A stretch of 38,748 bases of DNA, from NCBI GenBank assembly GCA_002179805.1, contig NAVB01000258.1, forward strand, positions 1-38,748, written 5' to 3'. The DNA is from Acanthamoeba lenticulata. Lineage: Eukaryota; Discosea; Longamoebia; Acanthamoebidae. Numbering within the stretch: position 1 is the first letter of the stretch; the number at the start of each line of letters is the position of its first letter. Positions 9,783-19,412 of this stretch are shown here, in pieces. The notes under the pieces were generated by a model. That model saw only the letters and a list, made by a program, of their open reading frames with translations, made no database searches and was not told the DNA's origin. A program made the translations under genes and the position numbers.

Positions 9783-12019
9783 ATGCGTTGCTCTCGTAGT
9801 GCTTGTAGTGGTGTGGCCCGCTTGCGCGGTGGGTGGTCGTTGTCTGCTGCATCGTCTGCCGCTGCCTCGTCGCGGCGTCTGTGCAGCCGCACGTTGCTTT
9901 CGGAGGCCTCCTCCGCACTGCGCTCCACCTCTTCCTCGCACACTACAAAGGGTACATCTCTTGCACAGTTTCCTCTACTGAGCTTGTGCATGCCGGCTTT
10001 CTCGTGTAAGACTCTAAGAGTCGGAGCATTCCTGAGTTCGATTTGCACGTTGACCTTGCAGGCCTTCTTGGTCGTTGTTGGTCCGCGAGCTACTCGCAGC
10101 AAGCGACTCAGAAGGCAGAAGCGTCCACCTCTGCCACTCATGAATCGTGGTCCATCACCTCAGTTCAATCGGTCTGCACCCGCTACCCCAAAAGATGAAG
10201 GCAGTGGTTGTCTCATTGAGCTGCATTTACAGAAAGAGAACGAGGGCTTTGTCGAAGTGCAATGGAGCGACGGCCGCGCGAGTCCCGTACGTACTTCTCC
10301 CTGCATCTGCCACAGCTCTACAATTGGCTTCATTATTTTGATACAATAATCTTCTTCCAGTTCCACTTCGTGTGGCTGCGGCACAACTGCCCGTGCCCAA
10401 AGTGCACCGACCCTAGCTCGGGCCAGAAGCTCGTCTCCATCCTCGACTTCCCGCCCCGCCCACGGCCCTACCGCGTCTCCCTCGGCCAGGGACAAGGCGG
10501 CGCGGTGGAGATCCAGTGGCGCGACGGGCACGTGAGCTCGTATGACCGCGCTTTCCTGCGGCGATACGCCTACGACGAGCGGTCGCGGCACGAGCGTCGC
10601 GCCGCCCGACGCGCGGCGGTCCCGTGGACGCCTGACGTGCTGCTCGCCCGCTCCGTCGCGCTGGAGCTCGACTACGCCGACCTCATGGCCAACGACGAAG
10701 GTTCGTGCCTGTCTATATACGCGCATGTGCCCGCGTGTGTGCGGTTGGTAACACAACACAACCGCGCGTGCGTGCAGTCGTGTGGCGGTGGCTGCAGCAG
10801 CTGATGCAGTTTGGCTACTGCGTCGTGCGCGGCGTGCCGACGCGCGAGGGCGAGATCGCCCAAGTGGCCCAGCGCATGGGCCAACTTCGGTGCGTGGCTA
10901 ATGCCATCGTCGCCAGCGCCTGTCCTCGTCGCAAGTCCTCACCTCACACGCGCTCACATGTTCAGGGACACGATCTACGGGCTGACGTGGGACGTGAAGA
11001 GCGTAGAGAACGCGGCCAACATCGCCTATTCGTCGCTCGCCATTCCGCCTCACATGGACCTCATGTAATCCCTGCTGCGCCCATCATCCTTCTTTCTCTT
11101 TCTTGTCTTCCTCTGTGTGGCCAACCCTCGTTCTGTTGTGTCGTGGGCGGCACAGGTACTATGAAGTGCCGCCCGGCTACCAGTTCCTGCACTGCCTGGT
11201 CAACGAGGCCGAGGGCGGCGCCAACATCTTCCTCGACACGCTTCAGGTGGGTGTTGGGCGCCACCGAAACGAGCCTGTGCAGTGCACGCGTACATGTGTC
11301 CTCACGCCCTTGTACCGCTGTGTGTATGCAGGTGGCGCGAGTGCTGCGGGAGCGAGATGAGGCGGCGTTCCAGCTGCTGGCCTCCACCCCGGTCACCTTC
11401 CACTACCAGCGCTCCGGCCACCACCTCGTCCAGCGGTACGTGCGTGCGTCTGTGCCTGTGTATGTGTTTTTTGTCGACTCACAGCACGACACGAGCAGGC
11501 AGCCGATCATTGAAGTTGACCAGGAGACCGGCCACGTCAACGCCTTCCGCTATGCGCCCACCTTTGAAGGTGACCACCACACGAGCACGCGACATAACAC
11601 GCGCGCGTGCTCACCGCACAACACGACACGACACGACACGACACGACAACACACACGCAGGCCCGCTGGACGTGAGCGCGGACGAGGTGGAGCGATTCTA
11701 CGCGGCGTATCGGGCGCTGGTGACGCTCGTGACGCACGAGCCGCAGGACCTCCACCTGTGGCGCCGGCCGGAGCCGGGCGACCTCGTCTGCTTCGACAAC
11801 CGCCGCATTCTCCACGCCCGCACGGCCTTTACCCGCGGCAACCGCCACCTTCAGGCACGCACAACCCGCACGCCCCCTCGACTTGCTTTGCTGGAACTCA
11901 CCGCACACAAACGCGTGCGTGTGTCGTTGCAGGGGGCTTACGTGGACTGGGACGCCTTCCTCGATCGCTATCGTGTGCTTCAGGCCCGCTTCGCGCCTGA
12001 CGCGCCTCTTCCTCAATAA
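9783..12019 (+). CDS. gamma-butyrobetaine / trimethyllysine dioxygenase family, carnitine synthesis
   Basis: 2-oxoglutarate and Fe(II)-dependent hydroxylase of the TauD-like superfamily; this branch makes carnitine. Exons: 10140 (or 9783)-10286, 10361-10700, 10778-10889, 10966-11064, 11156-11246, 11332-11435, 11499-11569, 11661-11854 and 11933-12019, all in phase; 414 residues from 10140. The N-terminal zinc-binding DUF971-type region shows WLRHNCPCPKCTDPSSGQ. The catalytic barrel shows the HxD pair in PPHMDLMYYEVPPGYQFLHC, the distal His in RILHARTAF and the typical ending GAYVDWDAFLDRYRVL. The frame is open back to 9783 and starts with an Arg/Ser/Ala-rich, acid-poor stretch that resembles a mitochondrial presequence; that favours the trimethyllysine enzyme (TMLHE) over the cytosolic butyrobetaine enzyme (BBOX1), but the start is not settled. 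The intron at 11855-11932 is GC-AG. The stop codon lies inside AATAAA (12015-12020). Confidence 0.87.
11618..11657. repeat. ACACG tandem repeat in a dioxygenase intron
   Basis: Several perfect ACACG units followed by ACACACACG sit immediately before the acceptor at 11660. Similar CACG/CGTG tracts occur in other introns of this window, listed in the findings. Confidence 0.8.
11855..11932 (+). other. GC-AG intron in the dioxygenase gene
   Basis: The coding frame requires a junction CTTCAG / GGGGCTTAC (Q-GAYVDW). The intron therefore starts GCACGC and ends TTGCAG. No GT donor near this point keeps the conserved RHLQ-GAYVDW sequence. Confidence 0.75.
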
Positions 12020-12020
12020 A
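12015..12020 (+). terminator. AATAAA polyadenylation signal overlapping the stop codon
   Basis: The dioxygenase TAA stop (12017-12019) lies inside the hexamer AATAAA. The next gene starts 93 bases after the stop, so the whole 3' UTR and next promoter are very short. Confidence 0.55.
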
Positions 12021-12112
12021 GCCAAGAAAAATATTATTTTTCAATAACAGGAAAGAAAATACGGCACTTCAAGAAGAAAACAAACAAAAAAAGAAAGAAA
12101 AAAAAAACAAAG

Positions 12113-12854
12113 ATGGCGTTGCAGCTTCCTGTGGTGCTGGGCTCGTCGTCCAAGTGGAGGCGTGCGGTTGTGGAGGACGCATTGCGCCTGCCCATCTTGC
12201 GTACAGTGAGTCCTGACATCGATGAAAAGGCTATCCGCCACGACGACCCAGCGCAGCTCGTCCTCCTCCTTGCCGTGGCCAAGGCGGACGCTGTTCTTCC
12301 TCTGGTGCCGCCTTCTTCTCTTTATTAAAAATTGTCTCTTTTGTTTTATTAAAATATTTTACACTCTTGTGCTGCAGGTGAAGGAGGATGCGCTGGTCAT
12401 CACGTCGGATCAGGTCATCTTGTGCGATGGGCACATACGAGAGAAGCCCGGGGACGAGGCCGAGTGCCGCCGCTTCCTCCGCAGCTATTCGGAGGGCCTT
12501 CCAGCCGAGGCCGTCGTCGGTGTTGCTGTGACCAACACGCGGACTGGTATGTGCACACGCGCGTGCGCATGTATCATCTCTGCCGTCGCTTACGTCGGAT
12601 GGCACGACACGACACGCGCGTGTGCAGGCAAGCGGGTGACGGGGGTGGCGCGAGCCGTGCAGCACTTCAAGCCGCTGCCAGAGGAGGCCGTCGATGCGCT
12701 CATCCGCCAGGGCGACGTCCTCTGGTGCGCTGGTGGCTTCGCCATTGAGCACATGGAAGAGCACCTTGGACCACTTGAGGGCGAGCGGGAGACCATCATT
12801 GGTCTGCCCAAGACGCTCACCATGGAGCTCCTTCTTGCTGCTGACAGCAGCTAA
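12113..12854 (+). CDS. Maf-like nucleotide pyrophosphatase
   Basis: House-cleaning enzyme of the Maf/HAM1-type fold that hydrolyses non-canonical nucleoside triphosphates. Three exons, 12113-12304, 12378-12546 and 12628-12854, join in phase to 195 residues, near the usual 190-210. Signature motifs: the N-terminal LGSSSKWRR (SxSxxR nucleotide-binding loop), DIDEKAIR, TSDQVILCDGHIREKPGDEAECR (the Asp/Gln-Val and EKP elements), AVTNTRTGKRV and the C-terminal IIGLPKTLTMELL. The sequence resembles the eukaryotic (plant-type) Maf subfamily more than bacterial YhdE. It starts 93 bases after the dioxygenase stop, in the same direction, so its promoter must be minimal. Confidence 0.9.
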
Positions 12855-13065
12855 ACCGCTCTATGTGCCATACTCTTCTTCATCTTCATCCTTTCCTTCT
12901 CTTGCAAGCGGGTGAGACCACAACACCACGAACGAAGAGGGGCGGTGGTCGTCCGATCCCAAGACCATGTAGTTCAGTGGACACCAACACATCAGAGGCA
13001 AGCTTGTTACTAGCTGGCTGTGAAGTGATGGATGCGTCACGTTGGTGAAAAATCATATGTCTTAC
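12855..13065. other. intergenic region between the Maf gene and 5S rRNA
   Basis: No coding frame of note. It contains the Maf 3' UTR and the upstream flank of the 5S gene. AT-rich bases (AAAAATCATATG, about 13049-13060) lie just upstream of the RNA start. Confidence 0.4.
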
Positions 13066-13184
13066 GGATACGGCCATACTGCGCAGAAAGCACCGCTTCC
13101 CATCCGAACAGCGAAGTTAAGCTGCGCCAGGCGGTGTTAGTACTGGGGTGGGCGACCACCCGGGAATCCACCGTGTCGTATCCT
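13066..13184 (+). rRNA. 5S ribosomal RNA
   Basis: The 119-nt sequence begins GGATACGGCCATACTGCG and ends CCGTGTCGTATCCT; the two ends pair to form helix I of 5S rRNA. The inside shows the conserved loop CCCATCCGAACAGCGAAGTTAAGC and the GGTGGGCGACCACCCGGGAA arm. It matches my memory of the Acanthamoeba 5S rRNA almost throughout. One visible position, CCGTGTCG where I expect CCGTGCCG, would give a G-U pair in helix I. The internal A-box/C-box control elements are present, and a pyrimidine/T-rich run follows directly at 13185-13200 as expected for RNA polymerase III termination. It is a lone copy between protein genes, not in a tandem array here. Confidence 0.95.
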
Positions 13185-13200
13185 CTTTTTCTTTCTCTCT
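13185..13200 (+). terminator. RNA polymerase III T-run terminator of 5S rRNA
   Basis: A run of five T followed by CTTTCTCTCT starts directly after the mature 5S 3' end. Confidence 0.65.
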
Positions 13201-13227
13201 TCTTCATCAGTTACTGTGCGAGCTCGT

Positions 13228-14436
13228 TTATTTGTTGATCAAGGTGGTGATGAGGCCCCAGTGGTCTGATATGAAGAGGGCATCTCCGATCAGTTCTTTT
13301 CCCACAATTTTGATCTTCTTCGGCGTCCACCATGGCGTAGCTGACGGGTTCTTCAGGGCCACTCGGTCTGCGCCAAATACGATGGTCATTCTCCATCAAT
13401 CCACCATGAAGCAGAGAGCATATCAGGAAGGCTGTACCCAGACGAGCAGCAAAGTTGGGCATCGTTGTGGACGCCGCGTGGTGGTTGATGTGAGCCTCGA
13501 ATGTGTTTCCGACTTCTCCTGGCCGCAGCTCGCGCCACACGTCGACGTAGCCGTGCGTGGCAAAGACGGACTCCTCACGCTTGAAGAGCAGGTTGAAGTC
13601 GCCCACGACAAGCGAGACGTCTGGCGCCCGTGGTGTAACGACCGCGTCGTCGAGGAAGGCCACCTGCTCCATCCTCGGCTTCCAGTCATTGGCCTCGCTC
13701 TTGAGGTGAACGGATGACAGCGCCAACCGTCGCCGAAGCCCGCCCTGGTGCTGGTCCACCAAGTCCCACATGGCCGTGGTGGCCTTGCGGCCCGAGTAGG
13801 GCATGTCGCTCGAGACGACCGACGAGAACGGCAGGCGGGACAGGATGAGCGTCTTGTAGGTCGAGTGCTGGCCCTCGAAGCCGCTCATGAAAAAGTGCTG
13901 TCTGCAAGAAGAAGATGAAGGAGACGATGAATACGTTGGTCTTCTCGTCATCCTCATGGCTGAGTTGTACCGGATGTGAGGGTTGGCCTGCAGCTGTTCG
14001 AGGTGCTTGGGGGTGGCTTCCTGCAGAGCCGCCACGTCGACCTTCTCCTTCATGAGGAGATCCACAAGAGCGCGCATTCGCCGTTCCAGGTGTTCTTGTT
14101 GTATCCACACGTTGAAGGTGAGCACGCGCAACTTGGCCGGCCACCGCGGCAAAGCTGTGCGTTCATCACCCTGCGACGACCGCGTAAGAGGAGAACAATG
14201 CGTTCGGAAAGGCACACGAGGAAGGCAACTACGTCGTGTGTGCGACCCTCTGAGGTTGTCTCGGCCACCCACTGGTCTGAGGGGGCGTCGAAGCGGTAGT
14301 GCGGCACGACAACAGCACGCAGCTTGGAGAGGTCCACCGTGGAGTAGGCGTTGAGCTCCTTGAGAAGCGAAGGCGGCTCTGGCGGCTTGGCCACCTTTCG
14401 TAGCCGGGTCGTCCTCAACTGCTGGGCCAGGTCCAT
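13228..14436 (-). CDS. TDP2-like endonuclease/exonuclease/phosphatase family protein
   Basis: Mg2+-dependent phosphodiesterase of the DNase I-like fold; closest by motifs to tyrosyl-DNA phosphodiesterase 2, which removes topoisomerase II peptides from 5' DNA ends. Minus-strand exons 14436-14233, 14170-13971, 13901-13438 and 13367-13228 join in phase to 335 residues. Motifs in order: LRVLTFNVW, VDVAALQEATP (catalytic Glu), ILSRLPF, SSVHLKS, VVGDFN (catalytic Asp-Asn), ARLDRVALKNP (the DRxL/DRVL element) and FISDHWGLI (catalytic SDH). All active-site blocks are present. Residues 1-70 are a non-catalytic extension without a clear UBA domain. The stop lies 44 bases from the 5S gene on the opposite strand. 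Other EEP phosphatases remain possible. Confidence 0.8.
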
Positions 14437-14664
14437 AAGATAGGGTTATCTTCCAGGGAATAAATTATCTTTCTTTGTTTCGAAAATGTTAATTTAAATG
14501 CTTTTACCTTTTTCACACAAAGCGGTTCACGTCCCTTATTTTTTTCTGCAATTGTTTTATGAATAGAAAATTTATTTTTAAAAAATAATGAATAGAAAAA
14601 ACTGAAAAAAGCAAGAAAAGATCGAGCGTAGAGCAGGTTCAGCTGAAGACAACACCACGGCAAG
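14437..14664. promoter_or_regulatory. divergent promoter between the TDP2-like gene and CLP1
   Basis: The start codons of two genes lie 228 bp apart, facing away from each other. The middle is strongly AT-rich (about 14555-14600), in contrast with the GC-rich exons. Individual elements cannot be assigned. Confidence 0.5.
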
Positions 14665-16478
14665 ATGATGTCACAACAAACGCCGGAGGGGGACAACAAC
14701 ACGCGCACATGGTCCCTCCTGCGCCATGAGGAGCTGCGCATAGAAGTTGACAAAGATGCCAAAATCACGCTCAAGGTGCAGATGCGTGATCCTCCATCTG
14801 TTATGCTTATGCACACAGCGCTTGTCTGCTTGCACGTCGGCAGTGTGCTGGCATTATATTTATTGTTTATTTGTTAAATCTTTATTTGTTTTACATCAAG
14901 ATGACACACGGGACGGGCGAGATCTTTGGCACGGAGCTGGCCAAGGACCGCGCCTACACCTTCACGCGCACCAAGTTTGCGATCTTCACGTGGCACGGTT
15001 GCGCCGTCGAGGTGACGGGCCCCTGCCACGCTTACGTGGGCAAAGAGACGCCCATGCTCACCTACATGAACATCCACGGCATGCTCGAGGACATGCGCAA
15101 CATCGCTGAACGCACAAACAAGCAAGGCCCTCGGGTTCCTCCTTCTTCTTCTCCTCTTTCGTCGTCATCGTCATCATTGGCACTCATCTCCTGTGCTTCT
15201 CCGTCGTGACGGATCAAAAGGTGGTGATCGTGGGTCCGACAGACACGGGCAAGTCGTCACTCACGCGCCTTCTGGCCTCCTACGCGGCGCGTCTCGGTCG
15301 CACCCCGACGGTGCTCGACCTCGACGTAGGCCAGGGCTCGTCGGTGCCGGGCATGATCGCCGCACTGCCCATCGAGAAGCCCATCGACGCCTCGGTACGT
15401 TATTCATTTCATTCTTTGATTTTATTTTGTTTTATTTTTCAATTCTATTTATCTTTTTTATATATATATATATATATATTTGTAAAATTCACTTGTGCAG
15501 GAGGGATATGAAGGCGCGACGCCGCTGGTGTACTGGTACGGCGACGTGACGCCCGGCTCCAACCCGGACCTCTACAAGCTGCAGGTCTCCAACCTCCTAC
15601 GCGATGTCAACCGCCGCCTGGAGGTCAACCCCGAGGGTGCCGACCCCTCTTCACCTTTTCCTCCTACTTCTGTCTCATCAAGTCGTGCCCGACTTTTTCT
15701 TCTTCATCATCAACAGCGTCGGTCGGCGGGCTGCTGGTGAACACATGCGGGTGGATCGACGGCGTGGGCTACGACCTCCTGCGCCACGCCATCGAAGCCA
15801 CGCGGGCCAACGTCGTGCTGGTGCTCGACAACGAGCGCCTCTTCTCTGACCTCCAGCAGGACCTCGCCCGCGTGCCCGACCGCCCCATCCGTACTTGCAC
15901 ACGCACTCGCCACACACACACACGCACGTGCGCTGACACGACACGCGTGCGACACACAAACAGAGGTGATCAAGCTGCACAAGTCGGGCGGCGTGGTGAC
16001 GCGAGACCCGAACTACAGACGACAGACGCGGGTGGACAAGATGCGCGAGTACTTCTACGGGCCGGGAGGCGACCTGAGCCCGCACTCGACGATGATCGAC
16101 TTTGCCGACTTGTCCATGTACCGCATCGGCGGTGGGCCGCGGGCGCCCTCTTCGGCGCTGCCGATCGGGGCTGAGCGCACGATCACGCCCACCAAGCTTG
16201 TTGAAGTCCAGCCCTCGCAGGAGATCGTGCATTCGATCATTGGCGTCTCGCACGCCAAGACGCCTGAGGCCCTCCTCGAGACCAACCTCGCCGGCTTCCT
16301 CTACGTGTACGTGGCCCGGTCTTGTAGAGAAGAAAAAAAAGCAAAATGGACTCACATCGATGTTGTGCTCAGGACGGACATCAACCTGGAAAAGAAGAAG
16401 TTGACTGTGTTGGCGCCATGCCCAGGGCCGCTTCCCAGCCGCTACGTCGTCGTGGGCGCCCTCAAGTGGTACGAGTAG
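14665..16478 (+). CDS. CLP1: CLP1, mRNA 3'-end processing factor / polynucleotide kinase
   Basis: Component of pre-mRNA cleavage factor II and, in animals, of the tRNA-splicing endonuclease complex; acts in the nucleus. Seven exons join in phase: 14665-14775, 14901-15134, 15221-15394, 15501-15636, 15717-15890, 15964-16306 and 16373-16478, giving 425 residues, the same length I recall for human CLP1. Motifs: the N-terminal beta domain (EIFGTELAKDRAYTF, FTWHGCAVEV), Walker A GPTDTGKSSLTR, LDLDVGQGS, LVYWYGDVTPGSN, NTCGWIDGVGY, VVLVLDNERLF (Walker B-like), LHKSGGVV, REYFYGPGG and a C-terminal domain ending GALKWYE. The Walker A loop keeps its Gly, Lys and Ser residues, so nucleotide binding is likely. 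The start could be Met1 or Met2 (14668). Introns include a TA repeat and a CACG-rich tract. Confidence 0.94.
15457..15480. repeat. (TA)n microsatellite in a CLP1 intron
   Basis: About ten TA units in the intron 15395-15500, followed by TTTG. Non-coding in the gene model. Confidence 0.8.
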
Positions 16479-16880
16479 GGCCTGGTTTGAAACGTTTTGG
16501 AATCAATTAAAAAGCTTTTCCAAATGTTTGATGAGACTCCCCAAATCGGTGTTGGTGATAGCCATTCATGAGATTTTTCGCCTGAAGAGCTGTTCCCCAG
16601 CACACCAGGTGGAAGTTCGTGACTGGCCCATGTAATGGCCAATGGCGTACAAGAGTCGGGCCCGTCGGGCCTACAATGATCCTGTTACACCGGAGCGGTT
16701 GTGCTCTGGCATAGGCAGAAAAAAGACAGCAAGATCAGACCCCCACGCTCAGAGGAGCAACGCGTAAAGTGGTGCACGAAGGTTACTGTTGTTTTTCCTC
16801 TGCTCACTCCGCTCGGCACAAAACACGCACAAGGCAGAGCCAGAAGCACACGTGTACCTTCTTCTTCTTCTCTATTCTCC
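16479..16880. other. intergenic region between CLP1 and the Ser/Gln-rich protein
   Basis: CLP1 3' UTR and the leader of the next gene. The frame of the next protein stays open back to 16701, so an upstream start there is formally possible, but the sequence before 16881 lacks the composition of the protein and includes a pyrimidine-rich CTTCTTCTTC leader. No RNA gene seen. Confidence 0.4.
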
Positions 16881-18107
16881 ATGGCCGACGTTGACGAAAT
16901 GGCCCGGCTGCTTCTGGGTCTTGCGGGCGGGGCTTCTTCATCGTCTTCTTCTACAACGACTTCTTCTTCAACTTCATCTTTTTATTTGGCCCCAGTTCTC
17001 TCTTCTGCGGTGAGCCCTTCTCAAGGCTCGCCGTCTTCGTTTTATGGCCGCGACGAGATGAGACACGAGAGTCGACCCAAGGCCGCCTTGCCGTTCATCT
17101 TGAACAGCCAGGAAGACGACGAAGAGGAGGTGAAGCAGACAAAGTTAATCTCTCCTACACCGCCAAGCGAAGAGGACGGGCCAGTCGAGGGCGTCGACGT
17201 CTGCGCCCGCTCTTCTTCCTCCTCAACAAGACCGCACAACAAGAAGGCGCTCACTAGGCGGAACCGAGCAAGCACGAGGCCGCGGTCGACCAGACGGAAC
17301 AAGCAAAACGACGGGCAGCTGCTACCCTCAACTTCAGGGCCTTTTTCTGTGGATCAGCGCCAGTCTCATCTTCCCTCCAAAAAAGTCAGCCCAAGTGGTG
17401 GTGAGGTTGTCTCGTCTGCCTCACGCCCACCAACCGCAAGGACGTCCTTTTCGCACCACGTCAACGACCGGTTTGCTCCTCCTCACGAAAGCACCAAGCT
17501 CTCCGGTGTGATGTTCCCGGCACCAACAGCAGCAAACGTTCGACAGCTCCCGGTCACCTTTTCGGGCGCTGCCGGCCAATCCCGCCACCAGGAAACCACG
17601 CCACCAGTTCTACCGCTACACAGTTTCTACCCCCCTCAACAACAACAACAGCCACAGATGCTGCTGGCGCACGTCCCGACTTCGGTCGCTCTCGGGGCGC
17701 CCTTCTGGGAGCCGCAACCACAACCGCCCCCGCTTCCGTCCTCACAACAACGGCTACTTCCTGCCTTTCTTCAACAGCAAGTACAGCAGCCCACGACGTC
17801 GTCCTCGGCGGCCGAGGTCGAGGAGGCCATCCGACGGCGCCAGCAGCATCTCCAGCAGCAGCGCGACCTCCTGCTCCGTCTCCACCAGCGACAACAGGAG
17901 ACCTTGCAAGAGGACGTCCAGCGACCAGCCAAGAGGAAGCGGGGCGGCAGCGAAGAAGAGCTGCCACAAGGCACCGGACAGCACCTTAGCTCCAGTATAC
18001 GAACGTCCTCTTCGTCCTCGTCGTCGTTACCGCAGCCGCCACAACAACTGCCTTCTCTCCACTCCTTCCTTCGGGCACTTACGCCCGGTTTGGCTTTTCC
18101 TTCATAA
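16881..18107 (+). CDS. Ser/Gln/Pro-rich low-complexity protein, unknown function
   Basis: Single-exon protein of 408 residues from the ATG at 16881, which follows a pyrimidine-rich leader. No domain recognised. It begins MADVDEMARLLLGL, followed by Ser/Thr runs (about residues 17-35), a basic stretch with KKALTRRNRAS, Pro/Gln-rich segments, a Gln-rich helix-forming region (RRQQHLQQQRDLLLRLHQRQQETLQ, about residues 317-341), a bipartite nuclear-localisation-like RPAKRKR and a C-terminal Ser/Pro tail ending LRALTPGLAFPS. Composition suggests a disordered nuclear regulatory protein, but that is inference from composition alone. The long uninterrupted frame with biased but non-random codons supports coding. 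Confidence 0.65.
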   Translation: MADVDEMARLLLGLAGGASSSSSSTTTSSSTSSFYLAPVLSSAVSPSQGSPSSFYGRDEMRHESRPKAALPFILNSQEDDEEEVKQTKLISPTPPSEEDGPVEGVDVCARSSSSSTRPHNKKALTRRNRASTRPRSTRRNKQNDGQLLPSTSGPFSVDQRQSHLPSKKVSPSGGEVVSSASRPPTARTSFSHHVNDRFAPPHESTKLSGVMFPAPTAANVRQLPVTFSGAAGQSRHQETTPPVLPLHSFYPPQQQQQPQMLLAHVPTSVALGAPFWEPQPQPPPLPSSQQRLLPAFLQQQVQQPTTSSSAAEVEEAIRRRQQHLQQQRDLLLRLHQRQQETLQEDVQRPAKRKRGGSEEELPQGTGQHLSSSIRTSSSSSSSLPQPPQQLPSLHSFLRALTPGLAFPS

Positions 18108-18188
18108 TTTCTTGTACAAGAACAAAGAAAATAGAAAAATTAAATACTAAAATTAAATACTTGACCGGAGAAGAAGACGACAGGCCTC

Positions 18189-19345
18189 ATGTCGACCAAG
18201 GTCTTTGTCAGCGGCGGTTCTGGCTACATTGGCCTGCAGGTGCGTCCTGCATCTATCCAATTTAGCTTATCCACAAGGATGTAACATGAGCCCCGCAGGT
18301 GGCTCGTGCGTTCAGGCGCGAAGGTTACCGCGTGTACGCCCTCGTGCGAGGACAAGGCCGAGGCGAGGACAAGGCCGCCGCGCTCCGTCGTGACGAGATC
18401 ATCCCCGTCCTCGGGTGAGTGCCTCCTTCTCCTTCCCCCCTTGAACAACAAAACGAGCTGCCGCCTCGCTCAGTTGCTCGAGGCAGGGACCTGGCCAAAC
18501 CAGAAACCTACGCCGACTACGTGCGAGAAGCCGCCATCATCGTCGACAACGTGTTCGACGCGTCGGAGGCCCAGCCGGGCGAGTCCAACCGGAAGCTGCT
18601 CGAGCTGGTGACCGAGGTGCGCGCTCAGCACGCTCCTGCCTTGTGCGCGAAGCTCAGCGGACCCTCCGTTCCGTGCGTGCGTACGCAGACGGCGGACCAG
18701 GGCTGGCACCAGAAGAAGATCTTGATCTACACCTCGGGCCTGCTGGTCTACGGCGACCACCCGAACGACGTCGTCGACGAGACCACGCCGGTCAACCCGC
18801 ACCCGCTGGCCCAGTGGCGGATCGACCTCGAGAAGGCCGTCGTGGGCCAGACCCGGGTCGACGGCGTCGTCATCCGGCCGGGCTTCGCCTACGGCTACTC
18901 GGGCAGCTTCTCGGCCCATTTGTTCCACAACGCCGCCGCCGCTGCGGCCGGCTCGGGCGACGGCAAGCTGGTCATCCGGGGCAAGCGCGAGCGGCGCTGG
19001 TCGTGGGTCCACGTCGACGACCTGGCCCGCGCCTACGTGCTCGCCGTACGCAGGATCCACGCGGCCAAAGGCCAAATCTTCAACGTGGTCTCTCCGGCCT
19101 CGGCGCCCACCTGGGAGGAGCTCAACCTGCGCGCGGCCGCGCTGGTCGGGTTCACCGGGGACGTGGCCTACGAGCCCGCCAAGGACGACTTCTGGAGCCG
19201 CTACATGGACGTCACTGTCGTGGCCAACCCGCGCAAGGCCGCGGACGTGCTGGGCTGGCAGCCGTATCATTTGGGCCTCGTCGAGGAGCTGCCTCTGCTC
19301 TACGAAACCATCAAGGCCTTCATGGGCCCGTTGCAGCCCAAGTGA
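18189..19345 (+). CDS. NAD-dependent epimerase/dehydratase-like (extended SDR) protein
   Basis: Rossmann-fold protein of the extended short-chain dehydrogenase family. Exons 18189-18239, 18299-18414, 18487-18616 and 18689-19345 join in phase to 317 residues. The N-terminal dinucleotide loop is VSGGSGYIG, with intron 1 two codons later. Later elements: DNVFDAS, ILIYTSGLLVYGD, VIRPGFAYGYSG and WSWVHVDDLARAYVLAV, then a C-terminal helix set ending GPLQPK. The usual catalytic YxxxK of the family is not seen at the expected place: the segment after PVNPHPLA reads QWRIDLEKAV, so Tyr is missing while a Lys remains. It may act as an atypical reductase or a binding protein. The substrate cannot be predicted. 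The gene starts 81 bases after the previous stop. Confidence 0.82.
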
Positions 19346-19412
19346 GGAGAGTAACAAAATGTAGAACAACAACGGCCGTTGTGTGCATTTCGAGGTCGCG
19401 ATGGAGGCAACT

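Noticed and set aside
10036..10050. GAGTTCGATTTGC resembling a tRNA B box
   Set aside because: No A box at the proper distance and no acceptor stem; no cloverleaf can be drawn around it. No tRNA was found in the window by eye.
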